Shown here: positions 1 through 5,674 of the stretch, in pieces
Numbering within the stretch: the first letter of the stretch is position 1
Layout of the letters: every line of letters starts with the position of its first letter
Assembly: GCA_024404475.1 (NCBI GenBank)
Contig: JAKSPV010000091.1
Location: forward strand, 1 to 5,761
Reading direction: 5' to 3'
Length of the DNA: 5,761 nt
From: Clostridia bacterium
Lineage (GTDB): Bacteria; Bacillota; Clostridia; Oscillospirales; CAG-272
Notes under the pieces: model-generated
Told to the model about the DNA's origin: nothing
The model's input: the letters and a program-made list of their open reading frames with translations, nothing else
Databases searched by the model: none
Position numbers and translations under genes: made by a program

Positions 1-1515
1 GCAGCGGATCGTCACCTCGTCGATGAAGGGACGGTGGAGTTCGATGTTCTCCGGGCAGTTGTCGGAGAGCTCTTTCAATTCCGCGATCGAGCCGACGCTG
101 TGGCGGCAGCCGCATTTGCACTCCCAGATATTGAGCGGCGTGCCCCAGTAGCGGTTACGGGAAATCGCCCAGTCCTGCGCGTTGGCGAGCCAGTCGCCGA
201 AGCGTCCCTTGCCGATGCCTTCCGGCACCCAGTTGACGGTGTTGTTGTTGGCGACGAGCTGCTCGCGGAGATCGGACATACGGATGTACCACGAGTCGCG
301 TGCGTAATAGATCAGCGGCGTGTCGCAGCGCCAGCAGTGCGGGTATTCGTGCTCGAAATTCGGCGCGGCGTAAAGCAGGCCGCGCTCGTCGAGGTCGCGG
401 AGAACGACGGGATCGGCTTTCTTGACGAAGAGCCCGGCAAACTTGCCGGTGGACGCCGCCATGCATCCCTTCGAATCGACGAGTTGGACGAACGGCAGAC
501 CGTATTTCCGGCCGACCTTGTTATCGTCTTCGCCGAATGCGGGCGCGATATGAACGACGCCGGTGCCGTCTTCCATCGTGACGTAGTTATCGCAGGTGAC
601 GTACCAGCCCTTTTCGCGAACGGTCGAAACGGCGAAATCGTACAGCGGCTCGTATTCCTTCCCTTCGAGCGCCTGCCCCGGGAAGCTATCGAGCACCTCG
701 TAGGTATCCTCGCCGAGGATGCGGTCGCAGAGTGCTCTTGCCATGTAGTAGGTGTAGCCGTCGGTCGTTCTGACCTTGACGTACTCCGCCGTCGGGTGGA
801 CACAGAGCGCGACGTTGGACGGGAGCGTCCACGGCGTCGTCGTCCACGCGAGGATGAAAGCGTCCTCACCTTTGACGCGGAAGCGGACGATCGCGGAGCG
901 TTCCTTGACGGTCTTGTAGCCCTGCGCGACTTCCTGCGCGGAAAGCGGCGTGCCGCAGCGCGGGCAGTACGGGACGATCTTGAAGCCCTTATAGAGAAGC
1001 CCTTTGTTCCAGATCTCTTTCAGCGCCCACCACTCGGACTCGATAAAGTTATTGTCGTAGGTGACATAGGGATGATCCATGTCTGCCCAGAAGCCGACCG
1101 TGCCGGAGAAATCCTCCCACATGCCCTTGTACTTCCACACGGATTCCTTGCACTGCTGGATGAACGGCGCCATGCCATATGCCTCGATCTGCTCCTTGCC
1201 GTCAAGGCCGAGTTTCTTTTCGACCTCGATCTCCACGGGCAGACCGTGCGTATCCCAGCCGGCTTTGCGCGGGACGTCCGCACCCTTCATCCAATGGTAA
1301 CGCGGGACCATATCCTTGATGACGCGCGTCAGAACGTGACCGATATGCGGCTTACCGTTCGCCGTAGGCGGGCCGTCGTAGAACGTGTACGTCGGGTATT
1401 CGTCACCGGCGTGCGCGGCGAGCTGCTGCTCGAAGATCTTGTTCTCTTTCCAGAACTGCAGCGTCTCTTTCTCACGGGAGACGAAGTTCAGTCCTGTGTC
1501 TACTTTCTTATACAT
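1..1515 (-). CDS. ileS: Isoleucyl-tRNA synthetase, type 2 (N-terminal 505 residues, cut by window edge)
   Basis: This enzyme charges tRNA-Ile with isoleucine in the cytoplasm, a class I synthetase reaction. The frame is read from ATG at 1513-1515, with GGAGG (1524-1528) eight bases upstream, and stays open to the window edge. The class I signature lies in the context FYDGPPTANGKPHIGH, with HIGH at residues 57-60. The CP1 editing domain shows WTTTPWTLPSN at 224-234 and GTGVVHIAPAFGEDD at 317-331. Cysteine pairs suggesting zinc sites are at 184/187 (CPRC) and 394/397 (CWRC), followed by a CKCGC cluster near the edge. The catalytic fold resumes at ISRNRYWG, 451-458. The KMSKS loop, anticodon-binding domain and C-terminus lie outside the window. 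From memory, type 2 enzymes run to about 1030 residues, so roughly half is present. The sequence closely resembles clostridial type 2 (eukaryote-like) IleRS rather than the E. coli type 1 form. Expression is probably controlled by the T-box leader upstream. Confidence 0.97.
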   Translation of the reverse strand, partial: MYKKVDTGLNFVSREKETLQFWKENKIFEQQLAAHAGDEYPTYTFYDGPPTANGKPHIGHVLTRVIKDMVPRYHWMKGADVPRKAGWDTHGLPVEIEVEKKLGLDGKEQIEAYGMAPFIQQCKESVWKYKGMWEDFSGTVGFWADMDHPYVTYDNNFIESEWWALKEIWNKGLLYKGFKIVPYCPRCGTPLSAQEVAQGYKTVKERSAIVRFRVKGEDAFILAWTTTPWTLPSNVALCVHPTAEYVKVRTTDGYTYYMARALCDRILGEDTYEVLDSFPGQALEGKEYEPLYDFAVSTVREKGWYVTCDNYVTMEDGTGVVHIAPAFGEDDNKVGRKYGLPFVQLVDSKGCMAASTGKFAGLFVKKADPVVLRDLDERGLLYAAPNFEHEYPHCWRCDTPLIYYARDSWYIRMSDLREQLVANNNTVNWVPEGIGKGRFGDWLANAQDWAISRNRYWGTPLNIWECKCGCRHSVGSIAELKELSDNCPENIELHRPFIDEVTIRC

Positions 1516-1540
1516 CGCGTGTTCCTCCGCTGTATGATGT

Positions 1541-1771
1541 TCAAAAAAATACGCCTCCGTCCGTCCGGACGAAGGCGAGCTTCGCTTATTTACCACCGGC
1601 ATACCATCATATGCTTCCGGGATAACGGCCGGACGCCGGCGCGGGCTGACCTTCCGGCTCACCCTGCGGCTCGGGAGTGATCTTCCGCCGCGATCCGTCA
1701 CCGGGCTCCCACCTTGTCCCGGCTCTCTGTGGACTTCCGTCGCTGCGTACTGTCTCCGTCAATGCTTTTAC
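1541..1771 (-). promoter_or_regulatory. Isoleucine T-box riboswitch leader of ileS
   Basis: This transcribed leader should bind tRNA-Ile and let ileS be transcribed when the tRNA is uncharged. Read on the minus strand, the T-box landmarks occur in order. AGTA at 1748-1751 matches the 5' side of the specifier-loop E motif. AGAGAG at 1723-1728 is followed by a CCGGG/CCCGG stem (1718-1722 with 1701-1705) whose loop carries AGGTGGGAG, like the Stem I apical region. GAAG then precedes the candidate specifier ATC (Ile) at 1679-1681, followed by AC. Small hairpins follow at 1628-1640 and 1599-1614 (Stem III position). The T-box proper, GGTGGTAAATAAGCGAAGC, starts at 1597; its TGGT (1592-1595) complements the ACCA end expected of tRNA-Ile. 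Its 3' side, TCGCC, runs into the 5' arm of the terminator, so the two folds compete. Landmarks are seen directly; the tRNA identity is inferred from specifier and gene. Confidence 0.9.
1543..1577 (-). terminator. Intrinsic attenuator terminator in the ileS leader
   Basis: On the minus strand an 11-bp GC-rich stem (arms 1567-1577 and 1552-1562, one G-U pair) closes a GGAC loop. It is followed by TA and seven T residues (1543-1549). It sits only 15 bases before the ileS ribosome binding site and downstream of the leader promoter, so it would stop transcription before ileS unless the overlapping antiterminator forms. The arm at 1574-1577 is shared with the T-box antiterminator. Confidence 0.93.
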
Positions 1772-1777
1772 CTGCAC

Positions 1778-1806
1778 AGTATAGCACGAAGAAAAACCGT
1801 TGTCAA
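1778..1806 (-). promoter_or_regulatory. Sigma-A promoter for the ileS leader
   Basis: On the minus strand TTGACA (1801-1806) is a perfect -35, followed by a 17-base spacer and TATACT (1778-1783), one base off consensus. T- and A-rich sequence just upstream (1807-1815) could help polymerase binding. Transcription should start near 1771, giving a leader of about 255 nt before the start codon, a normal length for a T-box leader. Confidence 0.92.
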
Positions 1807-1820
1807 GTTTTTCTCAGCCG

Positions 1821-1857
1821 GAAAAAGGCAAAATGAAGCGGCATTTTGGCTTTTTTC
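1821..1857. repeat. AT-rich imperfect inverted repeat between divergent promoters
   Basis: CAAAATG (1829-1835) and CATTTTG (1842-1848) are perfect inverted arms around a six-base centre. The symmetry continues outward as GAAAAAGG (1821-1828) against GCTTTTTTC (1849-1857) with a mismatch and a one-base offset. The dyad lies between the ileS -35 (1801-1806) and the aminotransferase -35 (1858-1863), abutting the latter. It could be an operator or an UP-like AT-rich element. As RNA on the plus strand it would make a hairpin followed by a T-run, but no rightward transcript is expected to reach it. Function is not established. Confidence 0.5.
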
Positions 1858-1886
1858 TTGCAAAACGGACAAAAGCGTGATAAAAT
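1858..1886 (+). promoter_or_regulatory. Sigma-A promoter for the aminotransferase-obg unit
   Basis: TTGCAA (1858-1863) is a -35 with two mismatches to TTGACA; a 17-base spacer leads to TAAAAT (1881-1886), one base off TATAAT. Transcription would begin near 1893, leaving a 5' leader of about 50 bases. It faces away from the ileS promoter, with about 50 bases between the two -35 elements. Confidence 0.75.
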
Positions 1887-1908
1887 AAAGTATCTGTGAT
1901 CAATCTCC

Positions 1909-1923
1909 GCCGCCTCCGGCGGC
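1909..1923 (+). promoter_or_regulatory. Short GC hairpin in the 5' leader of the aminotransferase gene
   Basis: GCCGCC (1909-1914) and GGCGGC (1918-1923) form a six-bp stem with a three-base loop. The stem ends five bases before the AGGA ribosome binding site (1928-1931). No T-run follows, so it is not a terminator. It may stabilise the 5' end or tune ribosome access, or may simply reflect GC-rich composition. It is close to the smallest stem worth recording. Confidence 0.35.
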
Positions 1924-1942
1924 AAAAAGGAATGGAACCGCC

Positions 1943-3136
1943 ATGGAATACCGCATTTCCGATTCGCTCGCGAACCTCAAACCGTCCGCCATCCGTGAAA
2001 TTTTCAAATCGCTGACCGATCCCACAATCATCAGCTTCTCCGGCGGCAACCCGTCGCCGCTTTCGTTCCCCGTCGAGAAAATGGCGGCGATCTCCGCCGA
2101 CATCTTTGCGGAAAATGCCTCCGCCGCGCTGCAATACGGCATCACCGAGGGCTACACGCCGCTGCGCGAGGCCGTCAGGGCGCGTCTCAAAACGCGCTTC
2201 GGCATCGACCGCGAGGGCGACACGACGATCATCGTCACCGGCGGCACGCAGGGGCTTGAACTGACCTGCCGGACGCTGTGCAATCCCGGCGACACCGTGA
2301 TTGCGGAAAATCCGAGCTTCATCGGCGCGCTCAACTCGTTCCGCGCGACCGGCTGCAACGTCAAGGGCGTGACGCTCCGCGAAGACGGCATGGATCTTTC
2401 CGAGCTCGAGGCCATTCTGAAATCGGACGACCGCGTCCGGATGATCTACACGATCCCGACGTTCCAGAATCCCGCCGGCACGACGTCCACCGAGGCGAAC
2501 CGCCGCGGCGTGTACGCGCTCGCCAAAAAGTACGGCGTCATGATCCTCGAGGACAACCCGTACGGCGAACTCCGCTTCGCGGGCAAAGATGTACCCACGA
2601 TCAAGTCGATGGACACCGAGGGTATCGTCTTTTACTGCTCGTCGTTCTCGAAGATCCTGTCCTCCGGCATGCGCGTCGGCTTCCTCGTCGGTCCCGACGC
2701 CGTGATGCAGAAGATCGTCGTCGCCAAGCAATGCGAGGACGTACACACCAACCTGTTCTTCCAGATGCTCACCTACCGCTTCATGACCGAATGCGATCTC
2801 GACGCACACATCCGCTCGATCCAGGATCTCTACCGCGGCAAATGCGAACTGATGCTCCGCTCGCTCGACGAATACATGCCGAAAGAAGTCACCTACACAC
2901 GTCCCGAGGGCGGGTTGTTCCTCTGGGTGACACTGCCGGAGAAGATCGACATGAATGCGTTCGTCAAGGAAGCGCTGGCGCGCAAGGTCGCCGTCGTGCC
3001 CGGCACGGCGTTCAACTGCGACACTGCGGCGCCGTCGCCGTCCGTCCGTCTCAACTACTCGATGCCGTCCGACGAGAACATCGTCCGCGGCTGCAAGATC
3101 CTCGGCGAGCTCGCCGCGGAAATGCTCTGCCGCTGA
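1943..3136 (+). CDS. PLP-dependent aminotransferase, LysN/ARO8-like (fold type I, class I/II)
   Basis: A cytoplasmic pyridoxal-phosphate enzyme of 397 residues that should move an amino group between an amino acid and a 2-oxo acid. The N-terminus (KPSAIREIF, then ISFSGGNPSP) and the YGITEGYTPLREAV stretch match the LysN/ARO8 group, whose relatives also form the C-terminal half of MocR regulators. No winged-helix DNA-binding domain precedes it, so this is a stand-alone enzyme. Cofactor-site residues are visible: NPAG at 176-179, DNPY at 204-207 (D204 facing the pyridine nitrogen), the Schiff-base lysine K237 in SSFSK, and R369 in SVRLNYS, the expected substrate-carboxylate arginine. The start ATG follows AGGA at 1928-1931 with an 11-base gap, somewhat long. 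The ATG at 1932 is out of frame. obg begins 21 bases after the stop, so the two are probably cotranscribed. Candidate substrates in the family include 2-aminoadipate, branched-chain and aromatic amino acids; sequence alone does not decide. Confidence 0.93.
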   Translation: MEYRISDSLANLKPSAIREIFKSLTDPTIISFSGGNPSPLSFPVEKMAAISADIFAENASAALQYGITEGYTPLREAVRARLKTRFGIDREGDTTIIVTGGTQGLELTCRTLCNPGDTVIAENPSFIGALNSFRATGCNVKGVTLREDGMDLSELEAILKSDDRVRMIYTIPTFQNPAGTTSTEANRRGVYALAKKYGVMILEDNPYGELRFAGKDVPTIKSMDTEGIVFYCSSFSKILSSGMRVGFLVGPDAVMQKIVVAKQCEDVHTNLFFQMLTYRFMTECDLDAHIRSIQDLYRGKCELMLRSLDEYMPKEVTYTRPEGGLFLWVTLPEKIDMNAFVKEALARKVAVVPGTAFNCDTAAPSPSVRLNYSMPSDENIVRGCKILGELAAEMLCR

Positions 3137-3157
3137 TACCGGCAGGAAGGATATTTT

Positions 3158-4447
3158 ATGTTTATCGATAAAATCCAAATCCACGCGAAAGCGGGCGACG
3201 GCGGCAACGGCTGCGTCTCCTTCCGGCGTGAAAAATACGTCTCCCACGGCGGGCCTGACGGCGGCGACGGCGGAAACGGCGGCAGTATCGTCTTCCGCAT
3301 CGACGAGGGCGCGAACACGCTGCTCTTCTTCCGCTACAAGCGCAAGTTCACCGCGGAGACCGGCGGCGCCGGCGGCGGCGCCAAATTCCACGGGAAGAAC
3401 GGCGAGGACACCGTGATCCCCGTGCCGCCCGGAACGATCATCCGCGATGCGGCGTCGGGCAGGATCCTTCACGACATGTCAAGCGACGAGTCGTTCGTCG
3501 CGTGCCGCGGCGGCAAGGGCGGCTGGGGCAACCGGCACTTTGCGACGCCGACGCGCCAGACGCCGAACTTTGCGAAGAACGGCACGCCGGGCGAGGAAAA
3601 AGACCTTCTGCTCGAGCTGAAAATGATCGCTGACGTCGGACTCGTCGGTCTGCCGTCGGCGGGCAAGTCTTCCCTGCTCGCATCCGCCTCCGCCGCGCGG
3701 CCGAAGGTCGCGGCGTACCACTTCACGACGCTCGAGCCGATGCTCGGCGTCGTCAGCACGGGAGGAAGCGGCGGCTTCGTCATGGCGGATATTCCCGGCC
3801 TCATCGAAGGCGCCTCCGAGGGCGCGGGACTCGGGCACGCGTTCCTCAGACACATCGAACGCTGCCGGCTGCTCGTGCAGATCGTGGACGCCTCCGGCAT
3901 GGAGGGGCGCGATCCCGCCGAGGACTTTGCGACGATCGACGCCGAGCTGGCGAACTTCTCCGAAGAGCTGGCGAGCCGCCCGCGCATCCTCGTCGCCAAC
4001 AAGTGCGACCTGATCGCGGACAAGGAATCGAGCGAGGCGCTCCGTTCGCTCCGCATCGTTGCCGAGGCGAACGGCTATCCGTTCGTCGAGGTCTCGACCG
4101 CGACGCGCGAGGGACTTGACACGCTGCTCGGGACGATCACGCGTGAGCTTTCGACGCTCCCGCCCGTTCTCGTTTACGAGGCGGACGAGGTGCCCGAGGA
4201 GGAGGTCTTCTCCGCCGACGGCGCGGAAGACGTCACGATCCGCCGCGATGACGACGGCGCCTACGTCTGCGAGGGCGCGTGGTTCGATCTGCTCGTCAAC
4301 CGCGTCAATTTTTCCGACCGTGAGTCCATGATGTATTTCGAGCGGTCGCTGACGAAATACGGCATCATCGACAAGCTGCGCGAGGCGGGCTGCCAGGAAG
4401 GCGACACCGTGCGCGTGGGCGAGTTGGAATTCGATTTTGTGGAATAA
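3158..4447 (+). CDS. obg: Obg/CgtA ribosome-assembly GTPase
   Basis: A 429-residue essential-type GTPase that binds the large ribosomal subunit during assembly and is tied to ppGpp and stress responses in studied bacteria. The glycine-rich Obg fold covers about residues 1-157, with GDGGNGCVSFRREK near the start and HGGPDGGDGGNGG and GGAGGGAKFHGKNGE after it. The G domain has all motifs: P-loop GLPSAGKSS at 164-172, switch I FTT around 189-191, DIPGLIEGA at 211-219, NKCD at 281-284 and STA at 313-315. The last 85 or so residues form the OCT domain seen in Firmicutes Obg, ending in GELEFDFVE. The start ATG has AGGAAGGA about seven bases upstream. It follows the aminotransferase stop by 21 bases and no promoter is evident in the gap, so it probably shares that transcript. 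The common rplU-rpmA neighbours are absent here. A strong terminator follows directly. Confidence 0.98.
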   Translation: MFIDKIQIHAKAGDGGNGCVSFRREKYVSHGGPDGGDGGNGGSIVFRIDEGANTLLFFRYKRKFTAETGGAGGGAKFHGKNGEDTVIPVPPGTIIRDAASGRILHDMSSDESFVACRGGKGGWGNRHFATPTRQTPNFAKNGTPGEEKDLLLELKMIADVGLVGLPSAGKSSLLASASAARPKVAAYHFTTLEPMLGVVSTGGSGGFVMADIPGLIEGASEGAGLGHAFLRHIERCRLLVQIVDASGMEGRDPAEDFATIDAELANFSEELASRPRILVANKCDLIADKESSEALRSLRIVAEANGYPFVEVSTATREGLDTLLGTITRELSTLPPVLVYEADEVPEEEVFSADGAEDVTIRRDDDGAYVCEGAWFDLLVNRVNFSDRESMMYFERSLTKYGIIDKLREAGCQEGDTVRVGELEFDFVE

Positions 4448-4450
4448 AAG

Positions 4451-4481
4451 AAAAGGCGCCGGTCACTTCCGGTGCCTTTTT
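4451..4481 (+). terminator. Intrinsic terminator after obg
   Basis: GGCGCCGG (4455-4462) pairs with CCGGTGCC (4469-4476, one G-U) around a TCACTT loop and is followed by five T residues (4477-4481). The four A residues at 4451-4454 can pair with that T-run, so the dyad may also act leftward. It starts three bases after the obg stop and ends the aminotransferase-obg unit. Confidence 0.93.
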
Positions 4482-4499
4482 GATTTATTTTTATGCAAA
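4482..4499. promoter_or_regulatory. Possible upstream arginine-box-like site
   Basis: The 18 bases here match the Bacillus-type ArgR/AhrC operator pattern (as I recall it, CATGAATAAAAATTCAAG) at about 11 positions when read on the minus strand. The region is AT-rich, so such a score is weak by itself. Its interest comes from position, about 15 bases upstream of the argF -35, and from a second, better site 62 bases away centre to centre. It overlaps the tail of the obg terminator. Confidence 0.25.
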
Positions 4500-4513
4500 T
4501 TACTGATAAACGG

Positions 4514-4542
4514 TTGACAATTTCGGTGCTTGAGTGTATAAT
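4514..4542 (+). promoter_or_regulatory. Consensus sigma-A promoter of argF
   Basis: TTGACA (4514-4519) and TATAAT (4537-4542) are both perfect consensus hexamers separated by 17 bases. Transcription should start near 4549, giving a leader of about 32 bases. Such a strong promoter would need repression to be regulated. GAGT (4532-4535) and ACTC (4543-4546) flank the -10 symmetrically, and an arginine-box-like site covers the start point. Confidence 0.95.
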
Positions 4543-4543
4543 A

Positions 4544-4561
4544 CTCGCATATTTATTCTTT
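4544..4561. promoter_or_regulatory. Candidate arginine box (ArgR/AhrC operator) at the argF start point
   Basis: Read on the minus strand, this 18-base stretch contains GAATAAATATGC and agrees with the remembered AhrC operator consensus at about 13 of 18 positions. It begins two bases after the -10 hexamer and spans the expected transcription start, a position where a bound repressor would block initiation. Arginine biosynthesis genes are classic targets of this repressor family. No argR gene is in the window, and the AT-rich context makes a chance match possible. Confidence 0.4.
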
Positions 4562-4570
4562 TTGTTCTGT

Positions 4571-4574
4571 GAGG
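4571..4574 (+). promoter_or_regulatory. argF ribosome binding site, decides ATG at 4581
   Basis: GAGG lies six bases before ATG 4581. An in-frame GTG at 4569-4571 would overlap this GAGG and has no purine-rich site of its own upstream, where the sequence is T-rich. The ATG is therefore preferred, and the protein then begins MDLKGKHFL, as expected for the family. Confidence 0.75.
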
Positions 4575-4580
4575 CGCACA

Positions 4581-5564
4581 ATGGATCTCAAAGGGAAACA
4601 TTTTCTGAAACTGCTGGATTTCTCCTCGGAGGAGATTGAATATCTGCTCGATCTTGCGGCGGATCTCAAAGCCAAAAAGAAGGCGGGCATCCCGCACCGG
4701 CTCTGCGAAGGAAAAAACATCGCGCTCATCTTTGAGAAGACGAGCACGCGGACGCGCTGCGCCTTTGAGGTAGCGGCGGTCGATCTCGGCGCGCACCCGA
4801 CGTATCTCGATCCGAGCGGCTCGCAGATCGGCAAGAAAGAAAGCATCGCGGACACCGCGCGCGTGCTCGGACGGATGTTCGACGGCATCGAATACCGCGG
4901 CTACGGGCAGGCGATCGTGGAGGAACTGGCGGCATACGCCGGCGTGCCGGTGTGGAACGGACTGACGAATGAATTTCACCCGACGCAGGTCCTCGCCGAT
5001 CTTCTGACGATCCGCGAGCATTTCGGCTCGCTCCGCGCCAAAAAGCTCGTCTTCATGGGCGACGCGCGGTACAACATGGCGAATTCCCTCATGGTCGGTT
5101 GTGCGAAGATGGGGATGCAGTTCGTCGCATGTGCGCCGAAATCGTATTTTCCGAATCCGGAGCTCGTCGCGGTGTGCGAGAAGATCGCCGCCGAAACGGG
5201 CGCTTCCCTTTCGTTCATCGAGGATCCGACCGAAGCGACCGCGGGCGCGGACGTCATCTACACGGACGTCTGGGTGTCGATGGGTGAGCCGGACGGTGTC
5301 TGGGCGGAGCGCATCCGCGATCTCACGCCCTACCGCGTGACGTCGGCGATCATGGCAAATGCCGGGGCGCAGTGCCGCTTCATGCACTGCCTGCCCGCAT
5401 TTCACGATCTCGGCACGACGATTGGCAAGGAAATAAGCGAAAAATTCGGCATCGACTGCATGGAAGTCACGGACGAGGTGTTCGAGAGTCCGGCGTCGAT
5501 CGTGTTCGACGAGGCGGAAAACCGAATGCACACGATCAAGGCCGTCATGGCGGCGACGATGTGA
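4581..5564 (+). CDS. argF: Ornithine carbamoyltransferase
   Basis: This cytoplasmic enzyme joins carbamoyl phosphate to ornithine, giving citrulline and phosphate, in arginine synthesis (argF) or, run in reverse, in the arginine deiminase pathway (arcB). The protein has 327 residues, close to the E. coli-type enzyme. The carbamoyl-phosphate loop STRTR is at 55-59 within FEKTSTRTR. HPTQ at 133-136 and DVWVSMGE at 229-236 hold further active-site residues. HCLPA at 269-273 carries the ornithine-binding cysteine. The N-terminal carbamoyl-phosphate half and the C-terminal ornithine half are both complete. It has its own consensus promoter and two downstream terminators, so it looks monocistronic. 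No arcA, arcC, argG or other arginine gene is adjacent, so anabolic versus catabolic use is not settled; possible arginine-box sites slightly favour argF. The alternative GTG start at 4569 would add four residues. Confidence 0.96.
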   Translation: MDLKGKHFLKLLDFSSEEIEYLLDLAADLKAKKKAGIPHRLCEGKNIALIFEKTSTRTRCAFEVAAVDLGAHPTYLDPSGSQIGKKESIADTARVLGRMFDGIEYRGYGQAIVEELAAYAGVPVWNGLTNEFHPTQVLADLLTIREHFGSLRAKKLVFMGDARYNMANSLMVGCAKMGMQFVACAPKSYFPNPELVAVCEKIAAETGASLSFIEDPTEATAGADVIYTDVWVSMGEPDGVWAERIRDLTPYRVTSAIMANAGAQCRFMHCLPAFHDLGTTIGKEISEKFGIDCMEVTDEVFESPASIVFDEAENRMHTIKAVMAATM

Positions 5565-5571
5565 AAAGAAA

Positions 5572-5597
5572 AAAGCGGCCGGAGGATCAGCCGCTTT
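5572..5597 (+). terminator. Weak intrinsic terminator after argF
   Basis: AAAGCGGC (5572-5579) pairs perfectly with GCCGCTTT (5590-5597) around a ten-base loop, seven bases after the argF stop. The T-run is poor: three T residues belong to the stem and are followed by GTCTGT. It probably acts with the stronger dyad 32 bases further on. Confidence 0.6.
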
Positions 5598-5628
5598 GTC
5601 TGTAAAATCATAATGTTCTCCACAGATG

Positions 5629-5674
5629 AAAAACGGAAAAAGGGGCTTTGCCGCGGCAAAGCCCCCGTTTTTTT
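5629..5674. terminator. Strong bidirectional terminator between convergent genes
   Basis: A perfect 24-base palindrome (5642-5665, arms GGGGCTTTGCCG and its complement) is followed on the plus strand by CG and seven T residues (5668-5674). Leftward it is followed by five T residues (plus-strand A at 5637-5641). An outer AAAAACG (5629-5635) can pair with CGTTTTT (5666-5672). It can end argF transcripts from the left and the convergent gene from the right. The plus-strand T-run overlaps the stop codon of that gene (5673-5675). Confidence 0.9.

Noticed and set aside
34..1680. Open frame of 548 codons on the plus strand opposite ileS
   Set aside because: It lies antisense to a clearly recognised synthetase, has no family motifs, is rich in Arg, Val and Asp as expected from G/C third positions read backwards, and runs through the T-box leader and its terminator.
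1701..1714. AGGTGGGAGCCCGG on the minus strand as the T-box acceptor-binding sequence
   Set aside because: It lies before the specifier and in the Stem I apical loop position, and TGGG would not pair with the A73 discriminator of tRNA-Ile. The TGGT at 1592-1595 next to the terminator is the proper site.
1932..1934. ATG close to AGGA upstream of the aminotransferase start
   Set aside because: It is out of frame with the aminotransferase and the frame closes after about 27 codons. Its distance to AGGA is too short for efficient initiation.
2278..3171. Plus-strand frame of 297 codons inside the aminotransferase gene
   Set aside because: It is a +1 shadow frame made mostly of Arg, His and Pro residues, with no ribosome binding site.
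3180..3400. GGC-rich repeats at the start of obg as a nucleotide repeat element
   Set aside because: They encode the glycine-rich Obg fold that is conserved across the family, so protein sequence explains them.
1814..3472. Open frame of 552 codons on the minus strand across the aminotransferase and the start of obg
   Set aside because: It is antisense to two well-supported genes, spans their junction and ribosome binding site, and shows the biased composition of a shadow frame with no recognisable domain.
4500..5531. Open frame of 343 codons on the minus strand opposite argF
   Set aside because: It is antisense to a complete ornithine carbamoyltransferase, has no motifs, and continues through the consensus argF promoter.
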